Assembly (NCBI GenBank): GCA_005656395.1
Contig: SRSI01000048.1
Coordinates: 124,001 to 188,000 of the forward strand
Direction of reading: 5' to 3'
Source of the DNA: Strongyloides papillosus
Taxonomy: Eukaryota; Nematoda; Chromadorea; Rhabditida; Strongyloididae
DNA length: 64,000 bases
Of the stretch, positions 1 through 12,900 are shown piece after piece (position 1 is the first letter of the stretch; each line of letters starts with the position of its first letter). The position numbers and the translations under genes were made by a program. Below the pieces are notes generated by a model. It saw only the letters and a list, made by a program, of their open reading frames with translations, had not been told where the DNA came from and did no database searches.

Positions 1-1060
1 TACGCAGTTGTACCATAACCGGTTACAAATTTAGTTTTATCTTTTTTATTAACTGAAACTTTTTCGGTTCTAGTATGCCATACTAAAACTGAATTACACA
101 TATTAGCTTTTGGCTCCAAATCACTCATTTTTATATTAAGAGTTGATAAAAAGTGAGATTCCTGATGACCTCTTGGTACATCATATGAGAAAGATGCTCT
201 TGGATTATCGTGAAGTAATGAAATATTAAAGGCAAATGCTGCCATATCAATGGGAAATGCTCTTTCAGGTTTCCAAATAGAATTGAATCCAATAACTTTA
301 CCACTACTATGAGAAACTAATGGAGTTTCAACTAGCAATCCACCAACAATGCCAACAGGCCAAATACCGACTTTATTTATTGTCTTCATTTCATTAAATA
401 ACTTCAAATCATATGTATTATCATCATCACCAAAGTATACAATGGCATTTTGTCTTCCAGCCCAATTAATTCGAATCCACTTTAACGCCTCGTTTCTTTG
501 TAGAACACCTTTCGGTAGCAACCAACTTGGATCGTTGTCTTTTAATTTTTTACTTTTTGGGGTTTTAATACAAAGGTGTGCAAAGGGAATCTTGGACTCA
601 TTCAAAAATTTCTCTATCTCCATACTTTTTTCTTCAGCATCTTCAATAAGAATCCACATTATGTTACGAACATTAATTAAAGTTTGCTTTAAACGAGTTA
701 AATCTGCTTTCTGTGTTAATTTTTTATAAGTCGGTGTAATAAATAGAATTTTTACATCCCTCGTATCATCCTTCATTAATTGAAAGTTCCGAAATCTAAA
801 AATAACATAATCAATATCCACAATATTTACCTAGCTTCTGAAAATTCCATTTCACGTTCCATTCTTGCTTTCTGCATTTCAAGATTTTTTATTTGTAGAA
901 GAGCATTTTGATGTTTTTTTTCTAGTATAAAAACCATCTCTTCAAGATCATGTTTCTTCTCTTTTAAATTTATAGTCTCTCTATAATACCATAAAATTCT
1001 TATCAAGAAAAATAAAAGAATTGCAATTATAATTCTTTTAAGTACATAGAATCTTATCAT
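1..1060 (-). CDS. beta-1,3-glucuronosyltransferase, GlcAT-I/B3GAT family (3' end cut by window)
   Basis: Golgi type II enzyme that adds glucuronic acid from UDP-GlcUA to galactose, probably finishing the GAG-protein linker tetrasaccharide as SQV-8/GlcAT-I does. Exon 1 is 1060-831, exon 2 is 795-1, separated by a 35-base intron (830-796, GTAAAT...TTTTAG). Joined, they give about 341 residues and run off the window close to the expected C-terminus. Seen: a short cytosolic N-terminus, one membrane anchor at about residues 8-24 (IIIAILLFFLIRILW), a coiled-coil stem, then the catalytic domain starting at ILFITPTYKK. The Mn/UDP site YFGDDDNTYD, the VGIWPVGIVGG segment, FPIDMAAFAFN, PRGHQES (family catalytic Glu) and VLVWHTRTE are all present, so it looks functional. 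Choice between GlcAT-I and other GLCT paralogues is not certain. Confidence 0.9.
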
Positions 1061-1325
1061 GTTTGTTAGTTTCTATTCATAGTAATATAAACAGGCAAGT
1101 TTTAGATAAGAATGAAATCATTCTAAGAATGTTTCTTTCAGACTCTCCTATAAGGAAAAGTGTTTTGGAATAATATCTATACATTACACAAGGGGGGTCT
1201 TAAAATTAACTTTATTAGTAACATTCATTAAAACAAGCAAATCTTTTATAAAAAAAATTAAGTATTTTAAAATCATAGTGAAGTTAACTGATTAAATATA
1301 GAAGTTATGTTAAATTTATTTCTAC
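1061..1325. other. intergenic, no gene seen
   Basis: AT-rich DNA 5' of the glucuronosyltransferase gene and 3' of the cysteine-rich gene. It contains one conspicuous G run near 1193. No open frame or repeat was recognised. Confidence 0.5.
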
Positions 1326-1742
1326 TTAATTAACTAATTGATTGTTTCTAAAGTTTTTAATAAAGTCTGCTACAATTTTTTCACAGCGGTCATTTATCTC
1401 CCAATAAAGTGTATTCTCCATGCATTGAATGTATTTTTTGTTACAAAAGATCACCATGTCACTGATGCCATACTTCAAAAGATTATTCTGATTGTTTTCA
1501 CATCTACTGTATACTTTACAACATCCAAGTATATTACCTAAAAATCTGTTATCACAACATATTAATAACTTACTATATTGCCACTTCATACAATTACTAG
1601 AGATATCATTTTGCGATGGCATATTTTTAAAACGTGGTCCACTACATTGCCAGTTATTAAGTTTTTTTATATATTTTCCCTCAATCCCCATTAATAATGA
1701 TATTAAAATGAAAAAAAAAGTTTTAAAAATAAAATATTTCAT
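1326..1742 (-). CDS. small secreted cysteine-rich protein, function unknown
   Basis: Single-exon frame of 138 residues. A signal peptide is clear (Lys near the start, FKTFFFILISLLMGIEG, cleavage near residue 22). The mature part has ten cysteines, including two CC pairs (ICC and GCC), which would allow five disulphides. The spacing CC-x3-SRC-(about 18)-FC-x6-QC faintly recalls the CC-xx-HD-x-C core of nematode phospholipase A2-like secreted proteins, but the catalytic His-Asp is absent, so that link is only a guess. No paralogue lies nearby. It lies between a Rab gene and a glycosyltransferase gene, all on the minus strand with independent spacing. Base use is as AT-rich as the flanks. Confidence 0.6.
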   Translation of the reverse strand: MKYFIFKTFFFILISLLMGIEGKYIKKLNNWQCSGPRFKNMPSQNDISSNCMKWQYSKLLICCDNRFLGNILGCCKVYSRCENNQNNLLKYGISDMVIFCNKKYIQCMENTLYWEINDRCEKIVADFIKNFRNNQLVN

Positions 1743-2199
1743 TTTATTATATATAATAATACAAATAAAATCTTAAAATAATTTGTATTTCATTTCTTGA
1801 AAATAGAACATATAGTATATTCAATTGGAAAATATCCTATGGAAAATGGGAGTATTTCTTTTTGATTATAAAAAGATTTATTGATAATTAAATAAACATA
1901 ATACTTATTTAATAGTTAATGGTTTTGCAATTACATTTAACAATAGTATCAATTAAAAATTCCATAAAACTTTTCCAAATGTCCTTATGTCATCAATAAA
2001 TAAGAATATAAAAGTAATTAGAATCTTTAGAAAAAAAAGATTGATTTTATCTAGAGTTTAAACGAAAGTTTTGGTTCAAACATATAATTTATGTAAAGGA
2101 AAAAATAAATTAATTTTTTACAAGATTTTATTAATAGGATTATGTTTAAATAATTACTCATATATTTTTAGAGACCAAAATTATATTTACTAATTATTA
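1743..2199. other. intergenic, no gene seen
   Basis: About 460 bases of AT-rich DNA between the stop of the Rab gene and the start of the cysteine-rich gene. It should hold the Rab 3' UTR and the cysteine-rich gene's promoter. No conserved motif was recognised. Confidence 0.5.
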
Positions 2200-2883
2200 T
2201 TAGCAAGAACATTTATTTTTAGATTTTTGTTTGCTCTTCTTTAACGATATTGTGTCATTATTAATATTAAAATTGTTATCATCATCATTAATAATTATTC
2301 TTTCCATTACAAGTTTGGGTATGTGACTAAATGCAAATTGGATATTTAAATCTTCTTTTGCTGATACTTCAAAATAGGGAATATTGTTGTTTCTCGCATG
2401 CCATCTTTGAAGGTACTCTTTTGTGACAGATCGAGAAGTTTCATCTATTTTGTTTCCAAAAACAATGAAGGGAAAGTCATCAATGTGAGATCGATTAGAA
2501 TGAAATAGAAATTCATCTTTCCAATATTGTAATCGTGCAAATGATTCTGGATTCGTGACATCATACACTAAAATGCAACAATCAGCTCCTCTAAAGTACG
2601 AATCTCCCAATGCTTGAAATCTTTCTTGGCCAGCAGTATCCCATATCTATGTGACGTATACGAATTTATTACTAAAAGTAATCATATTTACCTGCAATGT
2701 AACGCTAACGTTACCAACTATCATATCTTTGGAATTAAAATCAACGCCTATTGTACAATTAGTTTTTGACAGGTAGTAATTTTCAGTGAAACGTCTAATT
2801 ATAGCTGTTTTGCCAACTCCTGAATCCCCCAAAACCAGAACTTTAATAATAGGTTTGGCTAAGAAAAATTTTAAATTATCCAT
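2200..2883 (-). CDS. Rab7-like small GTPase
   Basis: Small GTPase of vesicle traffic, nearest in pattern to Rab7 (late endosome/lysosome). Exon 1 is 2883-2692, exon 2 is 2646-2200, with a 45-base intron (2691-2647) that splits the protein just before WDTAGQE. Product 212 residues, the usual Rab size. Seen: P-loop GDSGVGKT, switch-I Thr in TIGVDF, switch-II WDTAGQERFQALG, the Rab7-type FRGADCCILVYDV and DEFLFH, NKID for guanine binding, ETSAK-like EVSAKED, and a C-terminal CSC prenylation motif. All nucleotide-binding elements are intact. The C-terminal tail is Asn/Asp and Lys rich and unlike typical RAB-7, and several core positions differ, so this may be a divergent lineage-specific paralogue rather than the housekeeping RAB-7. 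Confidence 0.9.
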
Positions 2884-3860
2884 TATAAAATTAACTATTA
2901 GTTGTAATAAAGTTAATCAAAATCTTATTTTAAATTTGGTGACAAGATAACTCTTAATAAAAATGACATTAAAAGAAAAGAAGTTGCTTTTATCTATTTT
3001 CGTAATGTTTTTCTGCACTTGTCATGGTCGTTGATAATAAAATAATCGTTTTTGTTATAATCAAAAAATAAACAGAGTGCATAAAGTAATATATTTTTGT
3101 TTTGTATTTAATAATGCATACATTTTTTTCAAAAACATAATTAATCACAGATAAAAACATACCAACGGAATAAGATACATATCATGTAACATGGTTGTTA
3201 AAATAATTTTAATAATAGTAAAGAAATTAAATATATTAAAAGAATTTGTAAATATTAACAATTTTTAATATAAATATATCTCAATCAATTTCAATAGCTA
3301 TTTAATATTCTTCTTCTTTTATCAGGCAACTGACAAATAACTGAGATTGTTAAAATCAACTAATCTGCAAATTTTTTATATGTTGATTCTCAAGATTATA
3401 TATCACTTTGTTTTAAATATAAATACACTTTTTAAACTTGGCATTTCTTATAAAATACTTTATAATATGAAGCTTGAAATAAATTATAATATTAACGTTA
3501 TGTAATACTTTAAGAATTTGCAATGATAAAATTATAATATATGTTTTATCATTGTATTTAAAGTTAAATTTAATTACTTAATTAATTTTACATTATTTTT
3601 TTACTTAAAATATATTATACCTAAACTTTTAATGAAAATTTTATACAAACTATTGATAGTAGAATTGATGTTAAATAATAACTTGTTGATATATAAATAA
3701 ATGACATGATTAATATATAACAATAAAGATTATTTTTTCCATCAGTTTAATATATTTATGTTTAATTAAATAACATTATACACTAGATATTTTAAAAACA
3801 ATATTTATATTTTTAACTAGAAGATTTCTTAAAATATTTCTATTTTTAAAAATATTTCAG
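2884..3860. other. AT-rich intergenic region upstream of the titin-like block
   Basis: Nearly 1 kb with no credible open frame. It lies between the divergent Rab gene and the titin-like exon that begins after the acceptor TATTTCAG at 3852-3860. It may hold a promoter or, if 3861 is an internal acceptor, part of an intron. No repeat family was recognised. Confidence 0.5.
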
Positions 3861-3903
3861 ATCGAAACTATTAAAATACGATAACGAAACAACTTTTTGT
3901 ATT

Positions 3904-6900
3904 ATGGAAGACCGAAATAATTGCTTCAAAAATGATTCTAACAATAAGATAGAAAATAGAAATAATATAAGTCGTTCAAATGTATATTCTATACCATCAG
4001 GGATGACTTCAGTCTCAACGGATCGTTCTTTGGTTCTTGTACGTGAATTAAAAAATTTTATAGGTGTTGAAGAGATACATTGCCATAGAAGTCAAACAAC
4101 GGATACTGTTAATTTTATAGAAGAACATTGGTCATCTGAAATAAAAAATTTGTGCAATAAGAAACCACCTAAATTTAAAAAAATGATACAGGCATATCGT
4201 GTACTTGCAAGTGATAAATTAAATCTATCTGTCGAGGTGGAGAGTGATCCACCAGCACTTTTTGAATGGACAATCAATGATAAAAATATTGTTTATAAAC
4301 AAAGTGATAAAATTGTGTGTTTACATGGGTTAAATCTAAGTCAAATTATCGTTAAGGAACCTGAAGAAGGAATTTATTCTTGTAAAGCAAGTAATGGTTA
4401 CGGTATTTCTAGAAGTTATGGCTATGTTAGAGTTGATAATGATATTCAAAAACACAAAAAATTTCCATCAAATTTAAAGATTACTAGTGAAGAACTATTA
4501 ATTGAAAACCAAGTATGTATAGAAGATAGAAGGAATTTACCATATTTCATTAATCAAATACCTAATTTGATTGTTGATTTAGGCTCAGAAGCTGTTTTTG
4601 ATATTGAAGTAGATTCACCAACACCTGTTCAATTCTTTTGGTTTCATAATAATAAAAGATTTGATGAGAATAATCCGAATTTTGAATTTTATTACCCATC
4701 CAAAAATAGATGCTTAATTTTAATTAAAATGCCAGAAGCTGGAGCATATAAAGTCATAGCTCGTAATGAAGCTGGTCAAGTAGAAAGTACAGGCTACCTA
4801 TCAATTGGAGATTCAACAAAAAAAGAAGTTAGTGAGAAAAATTACAAAAGTTTACCTCGTAATATCCATAGAAAAACTACAAACACCAATACACTGTATT
4901 GTGAGAATAATTTCAATGATAAACCAAAATTATATAATGACAATATGGAAACAGTCTCTAACAATAATTATCATGAAAATTTTAATAATATGAATGAAAA
5001 TAATAATTCAATCATAAATATGAATGCCTTCACACCTATCCAAACTCAAGAAACACAAAATAAAATAAGTATCACAAAAAATATTGCTCAACCACTGCCA
5101 CAGAAACCAATTGTTGATTTAAATCACCTTTCAATGCCACCACCAGAGATTCACATTTCATTAGGTCAAAGTTTAAGTCTTGAAATGAAAGTTCAATCAT
5201 CTCCATCATCAGCTTTTAAATGGTACCATAAAAACTTTGAAGTTAAACCTTCTCCAATAATAGCTATTGAAGAAGTAGCAGAGAACCATTCAAAGGCAAT
5301 CTTTAAAAAGCCATATTCAGGTATTTATAAATGTGTTGCTTCTAATCCTCATGGAGAAGCTGTAATAGAGACAAGAGTTACAAGTGATTATATAGAGGAA
5401 GTAGAAATAGGAAGCTTGGTAAATGGTAGAAAAAATAATTCTAACATTAACTTCACTCCATTTAACAAAGTTAATAGAAATATTAAGAAAAAGAACCTAC
5501 CTATGCCACCAAAGATTATAAAGAAATTTGAAAATTTATTGAAAGTTGGTCAAAATGAGAGAACTGAATTATCCGTTGAGGTTGAAAGTGTTCCACCTGC
5601 AAAATTTGTATGGCGTCACAGGCATTTTGAATTGAAACCTTCGAAGAATGTAGTAATAGAAAATGATATCAACAAATCGAAACTTATTCTATTAAAACCT
5701 CAAGAAGGTATTTATGAAGTCACAGCTATAAATGAAATAGGTGAAGATAAAGGAAACTGTAAATTAGTTGTTATATATAATATTGAAAAAGAAGTAGAAG
5801 TTTTTGAGACTAAAAAAATTGAAGAACCATGTTTTGTTGAAAAAGTAGAGAATGTACCTCATTCCACTAATGTTAAAAATAATCCTATCAATGAAGTATC
5901 GTTAATAGTTGAAATTGATAATAAATTCCAAAATAATGAATATATCAATACTCAATGTATTGTGCCTTCAAGAACACCAGAACATGCTGTACTTGATATG
6001 ATGAAGAAGACTCAAGATGATGAATTAAATAATGTTATTTGTGAACCATGCTTTATGAATAAACTTGGACAAATTAAAGTACAAGAAGATAATAAATTAA
6101 TTTGTGAAGCCATTCTAAACAAAGAAGCTGGTGATAAATGTATTTTTATATGGTTCTTGAATGGTAATCCAATTCCAAGTGTATTCTCAAGTAGTTATTA
6201 TGATGATGGACAAATATCAAGACTTTGTATTCCTTTAATGACAAAAGAAATGGAAGGAGAATTATTAGTTATTGCCGAGAACGTAAAAGGTGTTGTAGAA
6301 ATGAAGGGTCAAGTAATTGTAGAAAATGTTAACAGACCTAATATGGAAATACTAAATAACGATGAAAAATCAAATACCAAAAAGTCTGTTGAAGAAGTAG
6401 TAGCCGATTGTATCATTCAGAACATACCACAACTAAGAAATTATGAAGACACCTATGTACATAATAATACAAATGAAAAAATGTCAGTAGTTAACAATTT
6501 CAAAGCTAAAAATGATGTAACTGAAATCAAAAAACAACCAGAATCTTACAAATTACTTGTCAAAGTAGCTGAAAGTATTGCAACAACTTTAGTAGCAAAA
6601 ATATTTGTTGAAGCAATGAAAGAATCTTCCAAAATCCTAGCTGAAGAAAAAAGAAAGTCTTTACAGAAAGAGGAAAGAAATTTAGATGACAAAATACCTA
6701 AAACGAATATGGACGTGGTTTCTAATAATAAGAAACATCCAAAAGCACCATATTTTGAAGTTACAAGTGAACAATATACAGTATCTGATGGTCAAAATAT
6801 TACTATTCATACAGTAATTCATGGTTCCCCTACTCCAAATGTTTTGTGGTACTTTGAAAATAAGGAATTAAAATCTTCTAATGATGGTAAATATTCTATT

Positions 6901-9900
6901 ATAAATACTTCAGGACATTCACAGTTAACAATTAAAAATGTTGACAGAAACAAGAATAGTGGAATCTACTATTGCAGAGCTTGTAATGAATTTGGAGAAG
7001 CTGTTTATAGTTGTAATTTAATAATAATAGAAAGACTGTACGAAATGGAGATTCATAACATTACAACACAAGTTGATGTTCCTACATTGTCCTATTTTGA
7101 ATCCGGAAGTGAAGATGAAGATAGAAAAAGTGAGTATATTGAATTAAATATTGATATTAAATCAAATAGAACTGATGAACACAGTGAAATTGAAAGTAAT
7201 CTCGATGATTCATACTATCTTAACAGTCCATTAGGTAATACCCAGGATCATTATATTGAAGTACAGAAAAATAACGGAGAAAATAATAAATTAAACCTTC
7301 CGGTTATAAATATCCATGAAACTGATAAAAACGAAAATAGTATCTTCCATGACGTTACTTTAAAGCGCATTGAATCCAATGATCTGGCAAACGTAATAGT
7401 TAGTCCATACGATTCCATTGCTTTTTCTCTTTCATTTAAAATTTCAAGTACGAAAAACGATAATATACTTGAAGTAAGTGAAATGAATGTAATGGAATCA
7501 AGTATAAATTCATCAAGGTCACAAGAAGCTTCAGTTGATGAGTCAAGTTTTGTATCTGCCTTGGAAGATCTTTACTCTTTGATTAAAGATGATGAAAGAC
7601 TCGAGAACAAAGAATCTTTAAATAATAATACACATAATCATGATTCTTCTAAAGATCTTGCTAATATTCAAGAAACTAAACCTCAAGCACATGAATCATT
7701 GTCAAAAACAAGTAATCTAACATCAAATCAATCAGAAAATCATAATCCTGAAAATATAATAGATTTAAATTTTAAGAATATTAATTTATCTGAGACAAAT
7801 GAATCTCAAGATCATATGGTATCATGCTCAATCGTCTTAGAAAAAGAAAAAGTACACGAAAAGATTGATGTGAATATTGTTGATAAAGATCGTATATCCT
7901 TCACCAGTCCTTCTATTCATGAAGTTTTGATGATTAAAATAATGAAAGAAGACAACACAAAAGAATCAATGGAAGAATCATTGTTGAAATTGGTGGATGT
8001 AAATAATATTCATAATATTACAAATATCAATATAGTGCGTCCTGAAGAAAAATTCGAATATATACTTAGTATTAATGAAATGACCATTGAAAATTGTACA
8101 GGAACATTTGAAGCATTACCAAAATTAGAAAAAGTATCTATTGTTAAGACAACTGAAAATCCTATCATTAAAAATGATAGTGAAGAAAAGGAAGAAATAA
8201 GTACAACTATCATTAAAATACATAAACCAGAAGAAAAATATTTCCACAATATTACTATTATCCCTAACTTTACAGCGACATCAAATATCATTAAATTAGG
8301 TGAGGATTCTGAAGAAAATTGCATCACAAACACAAAATACATGGAGATGACTTATAAAGAGTATAAATTTGATCAAACTCTTACAAACAATGGTAACAAT
8401 AAGAAATATGGAACATTTAAAATAACAAATAAGTCAATTCTTGCTGTATTTTCAAAACAACCAGTATCTGAGACTTGTGATGAAGCAGTAATCAAACAAT
8501 TCGATAAAGAATCATCATACTTGGATAAAGTTAATCAAATTAACTTCTTAACATTAGTCTTACCACAAAAATCAGAAATTATTATCAATGATGATGAAAG
8601 TAGTCAGTTTGTAACAAAGATTGATGATACAATTAAGGAAGAAGATTTCACTATTGATATTGTAAAAAACAATACTTTTGATTACTATTTAATCATTGTT
8701 GATATGGAACAAACAACATTTAATATAGAAGCTACTGTAAAACTCTCAAAATCAGAGGAAATAAATAATACTTCTGTATACGATGAATTTGTAAATGTTA
8801 AGAATAATGAGATATGCGATATCAAAATATTGGAATCTCCAATTCATTTGACAAAATTAAATTATGTTTGGATGCAAAGTCATTCAGAGAATGAAGTAAG
8901 TGCTAAAGATGTATGGTTAAAGACAAAAGTAAAAGATGAACTTGTGAATGAGGATGAAATTGTTAGTAAATCCCCTCCAAAAGGGATATTCAATGATGTT
9001 TTGCTTAATATTAATTCAAGGCCAGGCTCGAGGCAATCTAAGAATGGTAAAGATGATGACATATCCTTATCAATTGGATCAATAGAAAGTGTTTCCTCCT
9101 GTGAAAGGCCTGTATTTATAAGTTTATTAAAAGATATGGAAAAAAATATAGGTGATTCTTTAAGTTTGAAAGTTATTGTCTTAGGAACTCCATTACCTCA
9201 AATTGTTTGGAAATTTAATGATGGTAATATTAATGACAAAGATGAGTATGTTTTTTTATTACATTTACTTTATACATATTTTTTAGAAACATTAAAATCA
9301 TTTCTGAAGATGGAATCTCAATTCTATCAATAAAAAGTATAAATGAATCCAATGAAGGAGAGTATAAAGCTATTGCCATAAACAGATATGGAATCTCAGA
9401 AACAAAGTGCAATCTTAAAATATCAGGTTAGTTTTGTTAAAATATTAAAGTTTCCCAAGATATATGTGTTGATATCATTTATTACAAGTGATTATTTTCA
9501 TTTGTTTTATAATCTAGTATAATTAATTTAATTGCTATCTCTATTTTTTCTAATTTTTATGAACGTTTAATTTATTTTATAACTCTATTATTCATTTATT
9601 ATCTAATAAATAAAAGAAATTAACACTAAAAAAAATCAAACTATTGTGTGTAAACTTTACATAACATAAATATAGTATCAAAACTTTCAAAAATTATTCA
9701 CAGTACTTTGAACACTCTCCCCTCAGCATCAATTGAAATGTTATTCACTAAGATATTGGAAATTTGTTACACTATTATTTTATTTATCTAACAATAAATA
9801 TTGATGCCGAGAAAGACTAAAATATAACAAAATAAATATTGTCACTTTCAAGATTTGTTCAATAATTACCACAAATTTGAAAATCTTTATCTATAACAAT

Positions 9901-12900
9901 GTTAATTTTTATAGATCAACATAATAATAAATATTTAAATCGAGTAAAAGATTATAAGTGTAAAGTAGAAAATGCTAATAACATTGAAGATAAAGGACAT
10001 CGGCAATCGAAGATTATATGTAAAGAAAATGATAGTGATAATTGTTTTAATGTTAATAGAGAGCAAAAATATCAAACTTGTGAGGCTTTAGAACCATTTA
10101 TTTTTCATTTACCTACTTCAAAGGAAGAAACTTTCAATTTCTATAGAATTAGGTATTGTCCTAATAGTTATTTTACCTATAATTTTGTATCTATCGATTA
10201 TTTTTTTAAAAATAACAATAATATTTTTGATAGTATCTCTATAGTTCTGATAGATTTTATAAATATGGATAAATTATCGCTTACTGATAATTCATCAACT
10301 AAAAATAATAATATTAATTCTAAGTTAGATAAATTGGCTTCGAATATGGAACAAATAATTAAAGTAACTAAGAAATATATACCAAATCGTTTAATAAATC
10401 ACAAACGAAGTAGTTCTCAAGGAAGTTATAGAGATAAGAATGATATAACAAAAGAAAGTAAACATGGATTAAAATTATTTAATCGAATACGATCTTCAAG
10501 TACATCTCACAAAAGCGATGCTTCTAATAATTTTAATAGCTTCCTAGAAACTCAACAAGAAAGGGAAATCATCTTTGATTTTGATATATCAAATAGATAT
10601 AATTACTATGTAGCTGAATGCATTTTCTTGATGCCAAGTTATTGTGAATATGTAGAAAAGAATATTAATCTATTTTGTGATAAAAATCCCTCTGAAAATG
10701 AAGAAGCAAACATGTGGAAATTTAAAAATAGTCCAATAACAGAGTTAATGAAAGCTTCAATAGATGATAATGAAAAATATAGTTGTGAGGTTGCTGTACC
10801 ATTGTTTGAAGACACAATTAATCCATTAATGCAAGGTAGTTCTAAGTACGCATCACCATTTCAAGACAGTAATTTCTTATCTGTCAATGATCCAAGAGAT
10901 GATAAACGTGGTTCTCTTGCTTCACAGGAAGTTGCAAGGATAATGTCATCAACATCAAATGATATCAATATTCCAACTTCTAAACCACTTATATTATATA
11001 ATGATAAATCAAATGATATAAATTCAAGTTCGATAGTTGATAAAGGAGAAATGAACGATGATAATCAATTACTAGCATTATGTATACCATCAACTAACAG
11101 TAAATATGGTAGCATAACATTAGTAAGATCTTCACCACTCCAATCACAATCAGCAAATAGCATTCCATATGATGAAAATATGTTTGAAGTGATAAATGAA
11201 GTTGAACAAGAATGGGTTGTTGAAAGAGAAGATATTGTTGGATTTACAGAAATCATTTTACCTGATCTACCAAAATCAAGATCATCAAAACAAAGTCTAT
11301 CAAGGAAATTAAGGGATACATTATCAAGTCCTCTCCATAAGATGTCACACCAAGTAAAATCTCATTCTTTACCAAGACACACTCTTACAACCAAACCTAT
11401 TAATACCTTATTTAAAAGTGTTAAGAAATCTTTAACATCCTCTTCAAAAGTAATCTTCAAAAAAGCAAATGATAATATTAGAAATCTCCGACATACCTCA
11501 TCATCTCCAAATATGACAAAAAAAGAGCTTAAAGAACTTGAGAAAGCGATCGTTGATATGTCATTGAAACTTGCTAACAATGAACCCGTATCAAAAGTTC
11601 ATGCTATGGTTAAAGAAGAACTTGAGATAGCACAAATAGAAAGCGCAATATTAAATAAAATGATTAATTATGATGAAAAAATGATAAATGATATTGGTGA
11701 GAAGACAAAATTCAAGAATCTAGTTGAGGATGACTCCATTATTGAAAACATTTTAGGAGAAGAGTATGTAAATAAAAATATTGAATCAACTCAAGATGAT
11801 ATTACATTTAAAATGATTAAAAATAATAGGGTTGATGATTATAATGATCTCAAAGTTCCAATAGATGAATTACAAAATGGATTAAAGAATATCCAAGTTA
11901 ATTTTATTGATATTGAAGAAAATGAGATAAGAAAAGAATTAAAACAGTTGGCAAATGACATAGAACATAATAAAAATGAAATTGAAAAAACAGTGAAATT
12001 ATCAAAAATGTCATTCTTACAGGATAGATCAAACCACTTAGCAAGGATGACACCATTAATAACAGTGGTAAAGGATAAATTATCTAATCTGGAGAATTCA
12101 GTTAATGAAAGAATAACATGTTCACAAAGGACAAATGATATTGAAAAAACATATGAAGGAAGAGATATAATTCACAACCTCCTTTTTAAAATTAATAATG
12201 AAATTCAAACAATTTATGATTTGTGTAGGCAAAGAAAAGGATATGATAATAATTTAGAAACTATAGTTAATGTGCTAAATAATGTTTGTGCTTATATTGA
12301 TGTTATTAGGAGTAAATTAGATATTATTGATAGTTTAGAAAGGCAACAAAAAACTTATACAGATATGTTAGAAAATAAAAAAAGTAAATCACCTGATAAG
12401 AAAATGATTGATGAGATGGATTGTCTTGTTAATGAGTACCAAAATTTAGGTACTGAAAATATTACTGTTACTTGTAAAGCAATTCGTGAAGAGGAACACG
12501 AACAAATATTAATTATTCTTAAACCAATTAATTTTGTTGATGAAAATATTACCTGTAATTCGGATGATGCTGATCAATTTTATGAAATAAATACATTTGA
12601 TGAGCAATCATTTGTTGAGCAAGAAACACCATCGATATACCATAATATCCCGAGAACAAACTCATCTAATGATAAAAATAATATGAATTCTCAAAATTTA
12701 GCTGATTCGAAAGTTAAAGAAAATATACCACTAGATGTTCCATCAATGTACAATTCATGTAATTCAGCTTCTTTTAATGATAAAGTAAATACAAACTCTA
12801 AGGAAAGCAAGATTATAGACATGGAAAACAATGAGATTGATGTATTTTTTGAATTTAATTCACCACATAAAATAAATACCACCAAAACAACATGTATTGT

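Noticed and set aside
349..729. 126-codon plus-strand frame opposite the glucuronosyltransferase
   Set aside because: The opposite strand carries the conserved DDD and PRGHQES motifs in frame; this is its antisense shadow.
1338..1776. Plus-strand frames opposite the cysteine-rich gene
   Set aside because: The minus-strand frame has a proper signal peptide and regular cysteines; the plus-strand frames have neither.
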